NCBI GenBank assembly: GCA_900473915.1 | Contig: UCNG01000011.1 | Span: 62,001-126,000, forward strand | Source of the DNA: Hyphomicrobiales bacterium | GTDB taxonomy: Bacteria; Pseudomonadota; Alphaproteobacteria; Rhizobiales; Rhizobiaceae | Reading direction: 5' to 3' | DNA length: 64,000 nt | Part shown: piece after piece, positions 44,731-52,989 of the stretch | Numbering within the stretch: the first letter of the stretch is position 1 | How the letters are laid out: each line of letters starts with the position of its first letter | Translations under genes and position numbers: made by a program | Notes under the pieces: model-generated | Seen by the model: the letters and a program-made list of their open reading frames with translations, nothing else | Told to the model about the DNA's origin: nothing | The model's database searches: none

Positions 44731-46008
44731 ATGACGCTTGTAGTATTTGTCGGATCGCTCCTCAGTGCTATGGCTATCGGTGTTCCGATCGCGTTCTCCC
44801 TTATGTTCTGCGGTGTCGTTCTCATGTGGTACATGGGAATGTTCAATACGCAGATCATCGCGCAGAACATGATCGCGGGTGTCGACTCGTTCACACTTCT
44901 GGCGATCCCTTTCTTCATTCTGGCTGGTGAATTAATGAATTCCGGGGGACTGTCCCGCCGTATCATTGATTTCGCCATCGCCTGCGTTGGCCATATTCGC
45001 GGCGGCCTCGGTGTCGTGGCCATTCTCGCGGCCATCATCATGGCCAGCGTATCAGGGTCGGCTGCTGCCGACACGGCGGCGCTCGCAACAATCCTCGTGC
45101 CCATGATGGCCAAAGCTGGCTACAACATCCCGCGCTCCGCCGGATTGATGGCAGCCGGCGGCATCATTGCACCGGTTATCCCGCCATCCATGGCCATGAT
45201 CGTGTTCGGCGTTGCGGCTAATGTATCCATAACACAGCTTTTCATGGCCGGCATTGTACCGGGCTTGTTAATGGGTATTGCCCTGCTCGTGACCTGGCAG
45301 ATCGTCGTCAGAAAAGACAATCTCAAAGTGCTTCCGAAGCAGTCGCGCAAAGATCGGCTGCAGGCCACCGGGCGTGCACTCTGGGCACTCGGCATGCCGG
45401 TGATCATTCTTGGCGGCATCCGAATGGGCGTCATGACACCGACAGAAGCAGCGGTGGTGGCAGCAGCCTATGCGCTTTTTGTTGGCATGTTCATCTATCG
45501 CGAACTGAGATTTGTCGATCTCTACGGCGTCTTCTTGCGGGCTGCAAAAACAACGTCCGTCATCATGTTTCTCGTTGCGTCGGCTCTGGTGTCGTCGTGG
45601 TTGATAACGGCAGCGAATATTCCGGCCGAGATCAGCAGTTATATCGCGCCCCTGATCGATAGTCCGAAGCTACTGATGTTTGCGATCATGATTCTTGTGC
45701 TCGTCGTTGGGACCGCACTGGACCTTACGCCGACGATCCTGATCCTGACGCCGGTCCTGATGCCGATTGTCAAACAGGCGGGTATAGACCCGGCCTATTT
45801 CGGCGTTCTCTTCATCATGAATAACAGCATCGGGCTTATCACCCCGCCGGTCGGAGTCGTGCTGAATGTTGTGAGCGGCGTTTCTAAGGTGCCGCTCGGA
45901 AAAGTGGTCGCTGGCGTCAATCCGTTCCTGATTTCGCAGGTGATCGTATTGCTTCTGCTGGTTCTGTTTCCAAGTCTCGTACTGGTACCCATGAACTGGC
46001 TTCATTAG
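44731..46008 (+). CDS. TRAP transporter large permease (DctM-like)
   Basis: A 425-residue protein with about 12 hydrophobic helices. Family blocks are clear: FFILAGELMNSGGLSRRI, MASVSGSAAADTAALATILVP, GGIIAPVIPPSMAMIVFG and NNSIGLITPPVGVVLNVVSG. It carries the transport path and is driven by the sodium or proton gradient. Confidence 0.94.
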   Translation: MTLVVFVGSLLSAMAIGVPIAFSLMFCGVVLMWYMGMFNTQIIAQNMIAGVDSFTLLAIPFFILAGELMNSGGLSRRIIDFAIACVGHIRGGLGVVAILAAIIMASVSGSAAADTAALATILVPMMAKAGYNIPRSAGLMAAGGIIAPVIPPSMAMIVFGVAANVSITQLFMAGIVPGLLMGIALLVTWQIVVRKDNLKVLPKQSRKDRLQATGRALWALGMPVIILGGIRMGVMTPTEAAVVAAAYALFVGMFIYRELRFVDLYGVFLRAAKTTSVIMFLVASALVSSWLITAANIPAEISSYIAPLIDSPKLLMFAIMILVLVVGTALDLTPTILILTPVLMPIVKQAGIDPAYFGVLFIMNNSIGLITPPVGVVLNVVSGVSKVPLGKVVAGVNPFLISQVIVLLLLVLFPSLVLVPMNWLH

Positions 46009-46038
46009 GTTTAACACCAACTCTGGGAGGAGAGTTCA

Positions 46039-47046
46039 ATGAAGAAACTGATTATGCTGGCAACGACCGCCCTCATGGCGGGAGCGCTAACTGCACCTGC
46101 CTTCGCCGAATTTCAGGAGCGCAACATCCGCGTCTCCAACGGCATTAACGAGGATCACCCAGTCGGCAATGGCATGAAAGCCATGAATGAATGTCTGGCT
46201 GAGAAGTCCGGCGGCAAGATGAAGATAACCGCGTTCTGGGGTGGAGCTCTGGGAGGCGATTTGCAGGCGACGCAGGCACTCCGCTCCGGTGTGCAGGAAG
46301 GCGTTGTCACATCGTCATCACCACTCGTCGGGATTGTTCCCGCGCTTGGCGTTTTCGACTTGCCATTTCTCTTCGCAAACGATGAAGAGGCAGATGCTGT
46401 CGTCGACGGCCCCTTCGGCAAGATGATGGACGAAAAACTTGCCGCCGTCGGCCTCGTCAATCTGGCCTATTGGGAAAATGGCTTTCGGAATCTCTCGAAT
46501 TCCAAACATCCGGTCAACAAATGGGAAGATTTCAGCGGCATGAAAGTCCGCGTGATGCAGAACAACATCTTCCTCGACACGTTCCAGAATTTCGGCGCCA
46601 ATGCCACGCCGATGGCTTTCGGTGAAATATTCTCGGCGCTGGAAACCAAAGCTATCGATGCCCAAGAAAACCCCTACGTCACAATCGATACGTCGAAGTT
46701 CTATGAAGTGCAGAAATACGTCACTGAAACGAAACATGCTTATACGCCGTTTCTATTCCTGTATTCCAAGCCGATCTTTGACACATACTCACCCGAAGAA
46801 CAGGCCGCTTTGCGTGAATGTGCCGTCATTGGGCGCGACGTGGAACGAAAGGTCATTCGCGAACTGAACCAGAAGTCACTTGAAAAAATCAAGGAGGCAG
46901 GTCTGGAAGTCAATACGCTTTCGCCTGAAGAGCATGCACGTATGCTTGAGAAGTCCCAGCCTATCTATGACAAATATAAGTCGCAGATCGGTGCGGACGT
47001 CGTTGACGCCGTACAGAAACAGCTTGGCGAAATCCGCAAGCAATAG
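46039..47046 (+). CDS. TRAP transporter substrate-binding protein (DctP-like)
   Basis: A 335-residue periplasmic DctP protein. A signal peptide (ending APAFA, about residue 23) is followed by the TRAP-type blocks RVSNGINEDHPVGNGMKAMNE, MKITAFWGGALGGD, LPFLFANDEEADAVVDGPFG, NLAYWENGFRNLSNSKHPV and the arginine of GMKVRVMQNNIF that grips the substrate carboxylate. It has GGGAGGAG upstream of its ATG. Relatives bind sugar acids such as gluconate, glucuronate or xylonate, which fits the operon. Confidence 0.94.
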   Translation: MKKLIMLATTALMAGALTAPAFAEFQERNIRVSNGINEDHPVGNGMKAMNECLAEKSGGKMKITAFWGGALGGDLQATQALRSGVQEGVVTSSSPLVGIVPALGVFDLPFLFANDEEADAVVDGPFGKMMDEKLAAVGLVNLAYWENGFRNLSNSKHPVNKWEDFSGMKVRVMQNNIFLDTFQNFGANATPMAFGEIFSALETKAIDAQENPYVTIDTSKFYEVQKYVTETKHAYTPFLFLYSKPIFDTYSPEEQAALRECAVIGRDVERKVIRELNQKSLEKIKEAGLEVNTLSPEEHARMLEKSQPIYDKYKSQIGADVVDAVQKQLGEIRKQ

Positions 47047-47057
47047 TTCCTCAAAAA

Positions 47058-47088
47058 GCACATGCCGCGCTAAATGCGCGGCCTGTGC
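47058..47088 (+). terminator. Terminator hairpin after the TRAP operon
   Basis: GCACATGCCGCGC (47058-47070) pairs with GCGCGGCCTGTGC (47076-47088), 12 of 13 pairs, around TAAAT. It lies 12 bases after the DctP stop. A preceding A-run (AAAAA) suggests possible use also on the minus strand. Confidence 0.75.
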
Positions 47089-47197
47089 TGCCAATTCAGG
47101 TAGCCTAGGAATATCGACCCGTTCAGCAGATTGGAAACATGCGCAGGACTGTCGGCCTAACCCGCGCTGGAGCGCTCTTCACGGATTTAAGTAATTC

Positions 47198-47797
47198 TCA
47201 GTTGAGCGGGATAGCGTTTCCATCCTTGCTCGCCTGATACGTGCCAGACAATACGTCATATTTGGCGAAAATGGCGTCGAGCTTTTTGCCAAGACGCAAG
47301 CGATCCGTTTCGGGCAAGGATGCAACCATCTTCGGAATTGAATGGCTGTGCCAGAAAGCATTGTCGCGATTATATCCACCCGGCTCCAGCGTGAAAACTT
47401 CCTTCAGAATTTTCAAATCGTGCGGGATCGAGAAAGCATCCCGTGAATCCTCGTGGCTGAACAAGTAGTAAAAATTGTCAAAACCACTCCAGGTAATGGC
47501 CGAAAGGCACATGGAGCAAGGCTCGTGGGTGGAAAGAAAGACCATATCCTTTGTATTGGGGCGCTCTTTCTCAGGCATTTCGTAGAAGCGCTTCAACGTG
47601 TGAACTTCACCGTGCCAGAGCGGATTTTCGGTCTCGTTGTTGGTTTCAGCCAGAACAAGAGACAAATCCGATTTGCGTAACAGGGCCGCACCGAAAACCT
47701 TGTTGCCTTCCGCGACGCCTCGCTCGGTCAGTGGAATAATATCCTGCCCAATAACATCTATCAGCTTCTCAAGCAGCTTCAGTTCATCTGTCTGCAC
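47198..47797 (-). CDS. CDA-fold nucleoside/nucleobase deaminase-like protein
   Basis: A 199-residue zinc deaminase. The HxE motif at residues 62-64 (HGE) supplies one ligand and the catalytic glutamate, and THEPCSMC at 90-97 supplies the two cysteines. This is the cytidine/guanine deaminase superfamily. The long C-terminal half (SHEDSRDAFSIPHDLKILKEVF onward) is not typical of TadA or cytidine deaminases, and I cannot name the substrate. GTG 47797 follows GGGAGGAGT by six bases; the longer frame runs into the permease gene. It lies downstream of an AzgA-type purine permease on the same strand, suggesting purine salvage. Confidence 0.8.
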   Translation of the reverse strand: MQTDELKLLEKLIDVIGQDIIPLTERGVAEGNKVFGAALLRKSDLSLVLAETNNETENPLWHGEVHTLKRFYEMPEKERPNTKDMVFLSTHEPCSMCLSAITWSGFDNFYYLFSHEDSRDAFSIPHDLKILKEVFTLEPGGYNRDNAFWHSHSIPKMVASLPETDRLRLGKKLDAIFAKYDVLSGTYQASKDGNAIPLN

Positions 47798-47827
47798 GGG
47801 TTCACTCCTCCCGATTTGGTGCAGCAA

Positions 47828-47852
47828 GCGCCGGACCGTTTCGGCCCGGCGC
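47828..47852 (-). terminator. Hairpin between the purine permease and the deaminase gene
   Basis: GCGCCGG (47828-47834) pairs with CCGGCGC (47846-47852) in a perfect 7-bp stem with an 11-base loop, about 10 bases after the permease stop. No uridine tract follows, so it may attenuate rather than stop transcription into the deaminase gene. Confidence 0.5.
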
Positions 47853-47861
47853 GCGCTATTG

Positions 47862-49154
47862 CTACTCCGCAAAGAATGCGAAGCGGATGACGAAGAGTGC
47901 GGCAACGAGCCAGGTAGCCAGATGCACGTCACGGGCCTTTCCGGTGAAGGCTTTGAGAATGACATAGCTGATGAAGCCAAAGGCCAGACCGTTGGCAATC
48001 GAGTAGGTGAACGGGATAGCCAAGGCTGTTAGCGCAGCAGGTGCCGCTTCCGTCACATCGTGCCATTCGATCTCGGTCAGTTCGCGCATCATCAAGCAGG
48101 CAACGTAGATCAGAGCCGGCGCAGTAGCATAAGCCGGAACCGAACCTGCAAGCGGCGAAATGAACAAGGCTGCAAGGAACAGCAGCGCAACAACCAGCGC
48201 TGTCAAGCCCGTACGACCGCCAGCCTGAACGCCTGATGCGCTTTCGACATAAGCCGTCGTGGACGAGGTGCCAAGAAGCGAGCCGCCGAGAATTGCGGTA
48301 CTGTCGGCAAACAGGGCACGTCCGAGACGGTTTGGTTTTCCTGGTTCAATCAGACCGCCGCGCTTTGCTACGCCGATCAGCGTGCCGGTTGCATCGAAAA
48401 CTTCAACCAGAACGAAAACCAGAATGACATGCAGAATACCCGTATGCAGCGCCCCCATCACGTCGAGCTGAAGGAAGGTCGGAGCAAGGCTTGGCGGTGC
48501 GGAGAAAACGCCGCCGAACTGGCTGATGCCAAGAGCGATAGACGCCACGGTGACAATGAGAATGCCAATGAGGATCGCACCGCGCACCTTAAGAGCGTCC
48601 AACACAGCGATGATGAAGAAGCCCGCAATCGCCAGAAGCGGTCCTGCCTTCGTCAAATCGCCGAGGCCAACCAGCGTTGCTTCGTTGCCAACGACGACGC
48701 CGGCGCTCTTCAGACCGATCAGGGCCAGAAACATGCCAATACCGGCTGCAATCGCGCTTCGCAGAGAATGTGGGATGCCCTCAACCAACCAGCGGCGTAC
48801 CCCGGTAACGGTCAAGATCAGGAAGATGATACCCGAAATGAAGACGGCACCAAGTGCCTGCTGCCACGAAAAACCCATCGCCCCAACAACGGTGAAGGCG
48901 AAGAAGGCATTCAGGCCCATGCCCGGCGCCATGCCGATAGGCCAGTTTGCGACGAGCGCCATAATGATCGAGCCGAGAGCTGCCGCAAGGCAAGTGGCGA
49001 CGAAAACGGCGTTTCGATCCATACCCGTAGTGGACAGAATATCCGGATTTACAAAGATGATGTAAGACATGGTCAGGAAGGTCGTCACGCCGGCAATGAT
49101 TTCCGTTCTCGCCGTAGTGCCGTGTTCCTGCAATTTGAACAGCTTTTCGAGCAT
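47862..49154 (-). CDS. Purine permease, NCS2 family AzgA type
   Basis: A 430-residue membrane protein with about 13 helices. The family blocks are LFKLQEHGTTARTEIIAGVTTFLTMSYIIFVNPDIL, PIGMAPGMGLNAFFAF, LVEVFDATGTLIGVAKRGGL and GTSSTTAYVESASGVQAGGRTGLTA. AzgA-type members carry adenine, guanine or hypoxanthine with protons. The adjacent deaminase and the adenine deaminase gene elsewhere in the window fit a purine salvage role. ATG 49154 matches the family N-terminus. Confidence 0.93.
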   Translation of the reverse strand: MLEKLFKLQEHGTTARTEIIAGVTTFLTMSYIIFVNPDILSTTGMDRNAVFVATCLAAALGSIIMALVANWPIGMAPGMGLNAFFAFTVVGAMGFSWQQALGAVFISGIIFLILTVTGVRRWLVEGIPHSLRSAIAAGIGMFLALIGLKSAGVVVGNEATLVGLGDLTKAGPLLAIAGFFIIAVLDALKVRGAILIGILIVTVASIALGISQFGGVFSAPPSLAPTFLQLDVMGALHTGILHVILVFVLVEVFDATGTLIGVAKRGGLIEPGKPNRLGRALFADSTAILGGSLLGTSSTTAYVESASGVQAGGRTGLTALVVALLFLAALFISPLAGSVPAYATAPALIYVACLMMRELTEIEWHDVTEAAPAALTALAIPFTYSIANGLAFGFISYVILKAFTGKARDVHLATWLVAALFVIRFAFFAE

Positions 49155-49476
49155 CGTCCCTCCAAGGCAAAGCGCCCGTCAATTTGTGCCTCAATTCACG
49201 CCAAATCCCGACGCGCAACCTATTGCGCTTCGTGAAATTTCGAATTGAAGCAATCTATGCGATTGCCATAATGTTAGTTGCCGCTGCAGATTTGCATACG
49301 GACATGTTCCCCATACACCCATCGCGGACAAAAGCACAGTTCCGCCGCTTGAATGCCAGTTTATTGACATGATTTAGTGTGGACTGACTTTCCACCGGGC
49401 GCCAGTCACTCATTTGCCTGGAAATATTTGAAACAGATTCAAAAAAGATAGCTTCGCGTACGTGACCCGACTTTTT
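49155..49476. other. Intergenic region upstream of the purine permease
   Basis: This 322-base gap holds the permease promoter and the 3' end of the DUF2938 gene's transcript. I looked for a purine or xanthine riboswitch by eye and did not recognise one. There is no convincing ORF. A-T-rich stretches around 49350-49450 could include promoter elements, but no clear -35/-10 pair stands out. Confidence 0.4.
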
Positions 49477-49974
49477 CTAACCGGCTGAATGAAATGGATT
49501 TTCCAAAAGAAGCGCCGTACCATACATGCCCAAAGCAAAAAACGTATGCGCAACAAGATTCAGTAAACGGACATTGCGCGCATTCGGCAGTTTTGATGCA
49601 GCCCAACCGATTCCCAAGCCCGGCTGCAACAAGAACCACCCCGCCGCAACGGTCAGCATGCCGAAAATCCACACCGGCAGAAATGCCGGATCAGAGAACC
49701 ATTCCGCGCCAGCATAAATGGCGAAGATAACGCCGTAAAGAACACCGACGGCGTAATGTCCAATCCAGCCAAGTGCAACTTCATACCTGTAAGGTTCAGC
49801 ATCGGAAATATCATCGTGGAAGATGCGTCCGCGATGCAGGTGCCAAAACCAACGCCCTACCAATCCCCAATCTGGACGCCTTTGCCCCGGTATCGCCGCC
49901 AGCACAAGCGCCCATAAGTCCATTGCAACCGTCGCGCCGACTCCTATCAGAACTCCGCGCAAGATAATGTCCAT
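49477..49974 (-). CDS. DUF2938 family membrane protein
   Basis: A 165-residue protein with about four hydrophobic segments (IILRGVLIGVGATVAMDLWALVL, IGHYAVGVLYGVIFAIYAG, FLPVWIFGMLTVAAGWFLLQPGLGIGWAAS and LLNLVAHTFFALGMYGTALLL). The blocks QRRPDWGLVGRWFWHLHRGRIFHDDI and GWAASKLPNARNVRLLNLVAHT identify DUF2938, a family of unknown function in proteobacteria. ATG 49974 is taken rather than GTG 49977. It has no operon partners here. Confidence 0.85.
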   Translation of the reverse strand: MDIILRGVLIGVGATVAMDLWALVLAAIPGQRRPDWGLVGRWFWHLHRGRIFHDDISDAEPYRYEVALGWIGHYAVGVLYGVIFAIYAGAEWFSDPAFLPVWIFGMLTVAAGWFLLQPGLGIGWAASKLPNARNVRLLNLVAHTFFALGMYGTALLLENPFHSAG

Positions 49975-50392
49975 CACAAGTCTTCCTTTGCATCACCGGG
50001 CGGCCAGATAAGCCCGAGACCGCCCGATGACGCAAGAGGATATTCCCGTGCACTCCTGCATTCCAAATGCTTGCTTGCAATAACTTGATATACAACATGC
50101 ATCGGCAATAAACGTTGCTATGAAATAAAAGCGATGAAGATCAGCAAATCATCCGCGGCTACCACGGAAAGACCGCACCTTCATCGCCTGCCCCCGCAAA
50201 CACAAGTTGGCTGAAAATTGGGAGGGTCGCAATTGCAATCTGTCCCAAAATGGTGCGGATTATGTCTCATTTGCCGTTTTTGACGGGAAAACGGGTGAAC
50301 CTGTTCAAGCCCATGCCCAGCTGCCAAGCCGCGTTACACGAAACGAAACGCAAGCTTCGGACCACAAATTTAATTGAGTAATACATAAAACA
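49975..50392. other. Intergenic region with a possible gene remnant
   Basis: This gap has no gene with a normal start. A frame on the plus strand, open from 50138 and ending at the TGA at 50375-50377, reads RTFIACPRKHKLAENWEG and YVSFAVFDGKTGEPVQAH. It has a run of C-ending codons (50171-50200) typical of coding DNA, but no ATG or GTG with a ribosome site; TTG 50207 is the only possible start. It may be a remnant or chance. A 26-codon ORF at 50134 in another frame is unsupported. Confidence 0.25.
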
Positions 50393-50421
50393 AAAGCGTC
50401 GGGACTGGAGACCGACGCTTT
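50393..50421 (-). terminator. Rho-independent terminator of the DUF1127 gene
   Basis: AAAGCGTCGG (50393-50402) pairs with CCGACGCTTT (50412-50421) in a perfect 10-bp stem with a 9-base loop. On the minus strand it is followed by TGTTTTATG, so it terminates the DUF1127 transcript about 60 bases past its stop. Confidence 0.85.
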
Positions 50422-50479
50422 GTCATTTTATTTGATTTTCACTTACAGGGCGATCTTTCGGGAGACACGCCATAAGTTT

Positions 50480-50617
50480 TTACTTACCGAAAACAGCGCT
50501 CTGGATCTGCGAACGCGAAACACCGATATCGGCAAGAAGATGGTCGTCCATGGCGCCGAGTTCACGAATAGCGCGACGGCGGGATACGAACTGCTGCACT
50601 TTCTGACGAATGTTCAT
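50480..50617 (-). CDS. DUF1127 small arginine-rich protein
   Basis: A 45-residue microprotein with the DUF1127 pattern: a basic helix (VSRRRAIRELGAMDDHLLADIGVSRSQI) with the conserved L-x-x-(I/M)-x-D-x-x-L-x-D-I-G-(V/I)-x-R core. ATG 50617 follows a GAGGAGAAAG ribosome site; the longer upstream frame lacks family similarity. DUF1127 proteins in alphaproteobacteria bind RNA or affect phosphate and carbon storage and stress physiology. It is monocistronic, with its own terminator. Confidence 0.92.
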   Translation of the reverse strand: MNIRQKVQQFVSRRRAIRELGAMDDHLLADIGVSRSQIQSAVFGK

Positions 50618-50915
50618 TTGCTTTCTCCTCGTTTTGATGATCGTTAAATAGGCGTTTGCCCAAATTTCCACCACGGATATGATTGCAAATGAGGCATGCG
50701 TTTTTGCTTGAGCTCGCAACCTTGAAAAGGACAACTTTACTTCTTCTTCAAGCAATGGCCTGCATATAAACTTGGAGTGAGGACCTCCATTCCCATCAAG
50801 TGAAATGGGCCCTGACCCAAATGAAGAATTTCAGAAATGTCTTTTGCCAATAGCCTTCTAATCGATTAAGGGAGCGATAGGAACGAACTCCTCCGCGTTT
50901 CTTTCGGACATCGTC
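50618..50915. other. Divergent promoter region of the DUF1127 and EamA genes
   Basis: The gap of 298 bases between the divergent DUF1127 and EamA genes holds a short hairpin, CCCAT/ATGGG, near 50793-50810, and CTTGAA/TTCAAG halves around 50720-50750. No reliable promoter match is visible and no ORF is convincing. Confidence 0.35.
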
Positions 50916-51836
50916 ATGCTTTATGGTATTTTTCTCGCGTTTGCGTCCTATGCGGCGTTCGCTGTCAGCGACGCCTGCGTCAAGTTTCTTGATGGCACAT
51001 TGTCGCCATACGAAGTTGCGTTTTTCGGCGCGGTGCTTGGCCTGTTTGCTGTTCCCTTTACAAAAAAGGCTGGCGATGTCTGGCTCGATATGTTTCGCAC
51101 TACCAATATAAAGATGTGGCTGCTGCGGACGGTGACAGCCGCCATGGGAACCATAGGCAGCGTCACCGCATTCACGCATCTTTCCATGGCGGAAGCCTTC
51201 GCCCTTATTTTCCTTCTCCCGGCCTATGTGACAATACTTTCAGTCGTTTTCTTGAAAGAACAGGTCGGCTGGCGACGATGGTCGGCAGTTCTGATCGGCT
51301 TTGCCGGTGTGCTGATTGTGCTTCGCCCAGGTTTCAGGGAACTCTCGATCGGCCACCTCGGAGCACTTGCCGCTGGCATGGGCGGGGCGATGAGCATCAT
51401 CATCTTCCGCGTCATGGGCAAACAAGAAAAACGAATATCGCTTTATACGAGCGGCCTCGTCGGCCCTATCATCATCTGCGGCGCTCTGATGGCCCCGTCC
51501 TACGAAGTGCCAAATACGGAACAATGGATATATCTGGCTGGCTATGGCCTTCTTGCCGCGCTTGCCAATATCCTGCTCATGCTTGCAGCTCACCGCGCGC
51601 CCGCGAGTGCGATCGCTTCCCCACAATACAGCCAGATGATCTGGGCGATCCTTTTTGGATATTTCGTCTTCCACGATCACATAGACATGCCAATGACGAT
51701 TGGTATCGTCCTGATCACCATTTCAGGGCTCTTTACCTTCATTCGTGAAAGGCAAAGAGGCGTCGAAGGCCCCCCGGCCGTTGCCACTTCGGAACCAACT
51801 CCGGCGCTTGTGAAAGATGAAATGGAACAATCGTGA
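50916..51836 (+). CDS. EamA/DMT-family transporter
   Basis: A 306-residue membrane protein with ten predicted helices in two EamA repeats. Blocks include FLDGTLSPYEVAFFGAVLGLFAVPF, TVTAAMGTIGSVTAFTHLSMAEAFALIFLLPAYVTILSVVFLKEQV with GWRRWSAVLIGFAGVLIVLRPG, and in the second repeat APASAIASPQYSQMIWAILFGYFVFHD (each read in parts). The family exports metabolites or amino acids; the substrate is unknown. A hydrophilic C-terminal tail of about 35 residues follows the last helix. Confidence 0.92.
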   Translation: MLYGIFLAFASYAAFAVSDACVKFLDGTLSPYEVAFFGAVLGLFAVPFTKKAGDVWLDMFRTTNIKMWLLRTVTAAMGTIGSVTAFTHLSMAEAFALIFLLPAYVTILSVVFLKEQVGWRRWSAVLIGFAGVLIVLRPGFRELSIGHLGALAAGMGGAMSIIIFRVMGKQEKRISLYTSGLVGPIIICGALMAPSYEVPNTEQWIYLAGYGLLAALANILLMLAAHRAPASAIASPQYSQMIWAILFGYFVFHDHIDMPMTIGIVLITISGLFTFIRERQRGVEGPPAVATSEPTPALVKDEMEQS

Positions 51837-52062
51837 AGGCGAGCATGGAGAAGTTCGCACTTGTATCCAACGTTGCCTCCCCCTACCATGCCGCTAGCCT
51901 GTAGAGGATCGATGAAATAATACTTCAAACAGAAGCGCTTGGGTCGTCGCCCTGGTTCAACGCACCCGGTCGCGCTCCGAGCATTTTCCAATAGCGATCT
52001 GTGTTCGAAAGCGCTCCAACGCAGGCAGAAGCACGAGAAATATTTTGTCAAAGGACTAGGAA

Positions 52063-52917
52063 ATGACCGACAAGCGGGCGATGTGGACCTATTACAAGGG
52101 CGAATGGCGTGAAGGTGACGTACGCATCCTCGGCGCGGCCTCTCAGGCGACCTGGCTTGGTTCGCTGGTATTTGATGGCGCTCGCCTGTTCGAAGGCGTG
52201 ACGCCAGATCTTGACCGGCATTCAGCCCGCGCCAATGATTCAGCCCGTGCCTTGGGATTGGAACCCACGCTTACTGCCAATGATATAGAGGCGCTTGCGC
52301 GCGAGGGCCTGAAAAAATTCGCGCCAGGAACAGATGTTTATATCCGCCCCATGTATTGGGCGGAGGAAGGTGACGCCAGCACTGTTGCACCGCTTGCATC
52401 CTCTACGGATTTTGCACTCTGCCTTGAAGCGATCCCCATGGTCGAGCCGAAGGGTTTTACCATCACCACGACATCGTTCCGTCGGCCATATCTGGAAGTC
52501 ATGCCGGTCAATGCAAAGGCAGCCTGCCTTTATCCGAACAACGCACGGATGCTGCGTGAGGCCAAGGCAAAGGGTTTCCATAATGCGCTGGTGACCGATG
52601 TGGTTGGCAACGTCGCGGAGACTGCGACCTCCAATGTTTTCATGGTACGAGGCGGCGAGATTTTCACACCTGTTCCCAATGGCACATTCCTCAACGGGAT
52701 TACGCGCCAGCGCGTCATCAACCTGTTGAGAACGGCAGGCGTCAGCGTTCATGAGACCACTTTGAAGGTCGAGGATTTCCGCGAAGCGGACGAAATCTTC
52801 TCTACTGGCAATATGAGCAAGGTCGTTCCGATTATCGGTTTTGATGACCGCAAAATTGAGTACGGCCCTCTGACGAAACGCGCCCGCGCGCTATACTGGG
52901 AATGGGCTCACGCCTGA
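52063..52917 (+). CDS. Branched-chain amino-acid aminotransferase-like (class IV PLP)
   Basis: A 284-residue class IV aminotransferase. K152 in VNAKAACLYPNN is the likely PLP-binding lysine, and E186 in VAETATSNVFMV the conserved glutamate that holds the pyridine ring. The N-terminal WTYYKGEWREGDVRILGAASQATWLGS and VFDGARLFEG are typical of the BCAT/D-amino-acid transaminase group. Many alphaproteobacterial members annotated IlvE are of this short type. It may transaminate branched-chain or D-amino acids; sequence does not decide. A strong hairpin follows. Confidence 0.88.
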   Translation: MTDKRAMWTYYKGEWREGDVRILGAASQATWLGSLVFDGARLFEGVTPDLDRHSARANDSARALGLEPTLTANDIEALAREGLKKFAPGTDVYIRPMYWAEEGDASTVAPLASSTDFALCLEAIPMVEPKGFTITTTSFRRPYLEVMPVNAKAACLYPNNARMLREAKAKGFHNALVTDVVGNVAETATSNVFMVRGGEIFTPVPNGTFLNGITRQRVINLLRTAGVSVHETTLKVEDFREADEIFSTGNMSKVVPIIGFDDRKIEYGPLTKRARALYWEWAHA

Positions 52918-52926
52918 TATCCAAGC

Positions 52927-52958
52927 AACACATCTCCGGTCTGGATCGGAGATGTGTT
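52927..52958 (+). terminator. Terminator hairpin after the aminotransferase gene
   Basis: AACACATCTCCG (52927-52938) is a perfect 12-bp inverted repeat of CGGAGATGTGTT (52947-52958), around an 8-base loop and followed by TCCCC. It separates the aminotransferase gene from the TauE-like gene that begins 30 bases later. Confidence 0.75.
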
Positions 52959-52989
52959 TCCCCTCCCCAAGAGCCGACCCGACAACCAC

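Noticed and set aside
47798-47998. N-terminal extension of the deaminase frame
   Set aside because: It overlaps the end of the purine permease gene and a hairpin; GTG 47797 has an excellent ribosome site.
49155-49476. Possible purine-sensing riboswitch before the purine permease
   Set aside because: I looked for conserved purine or xanthine aptamer elements by eye and found none; a covariance-model search would be needed to be sure.
50134-50214. 26-codon ORF starting at ATG 50134
   Set aside because: No ribosome site, low-complexity polar product and no neighbour logic.
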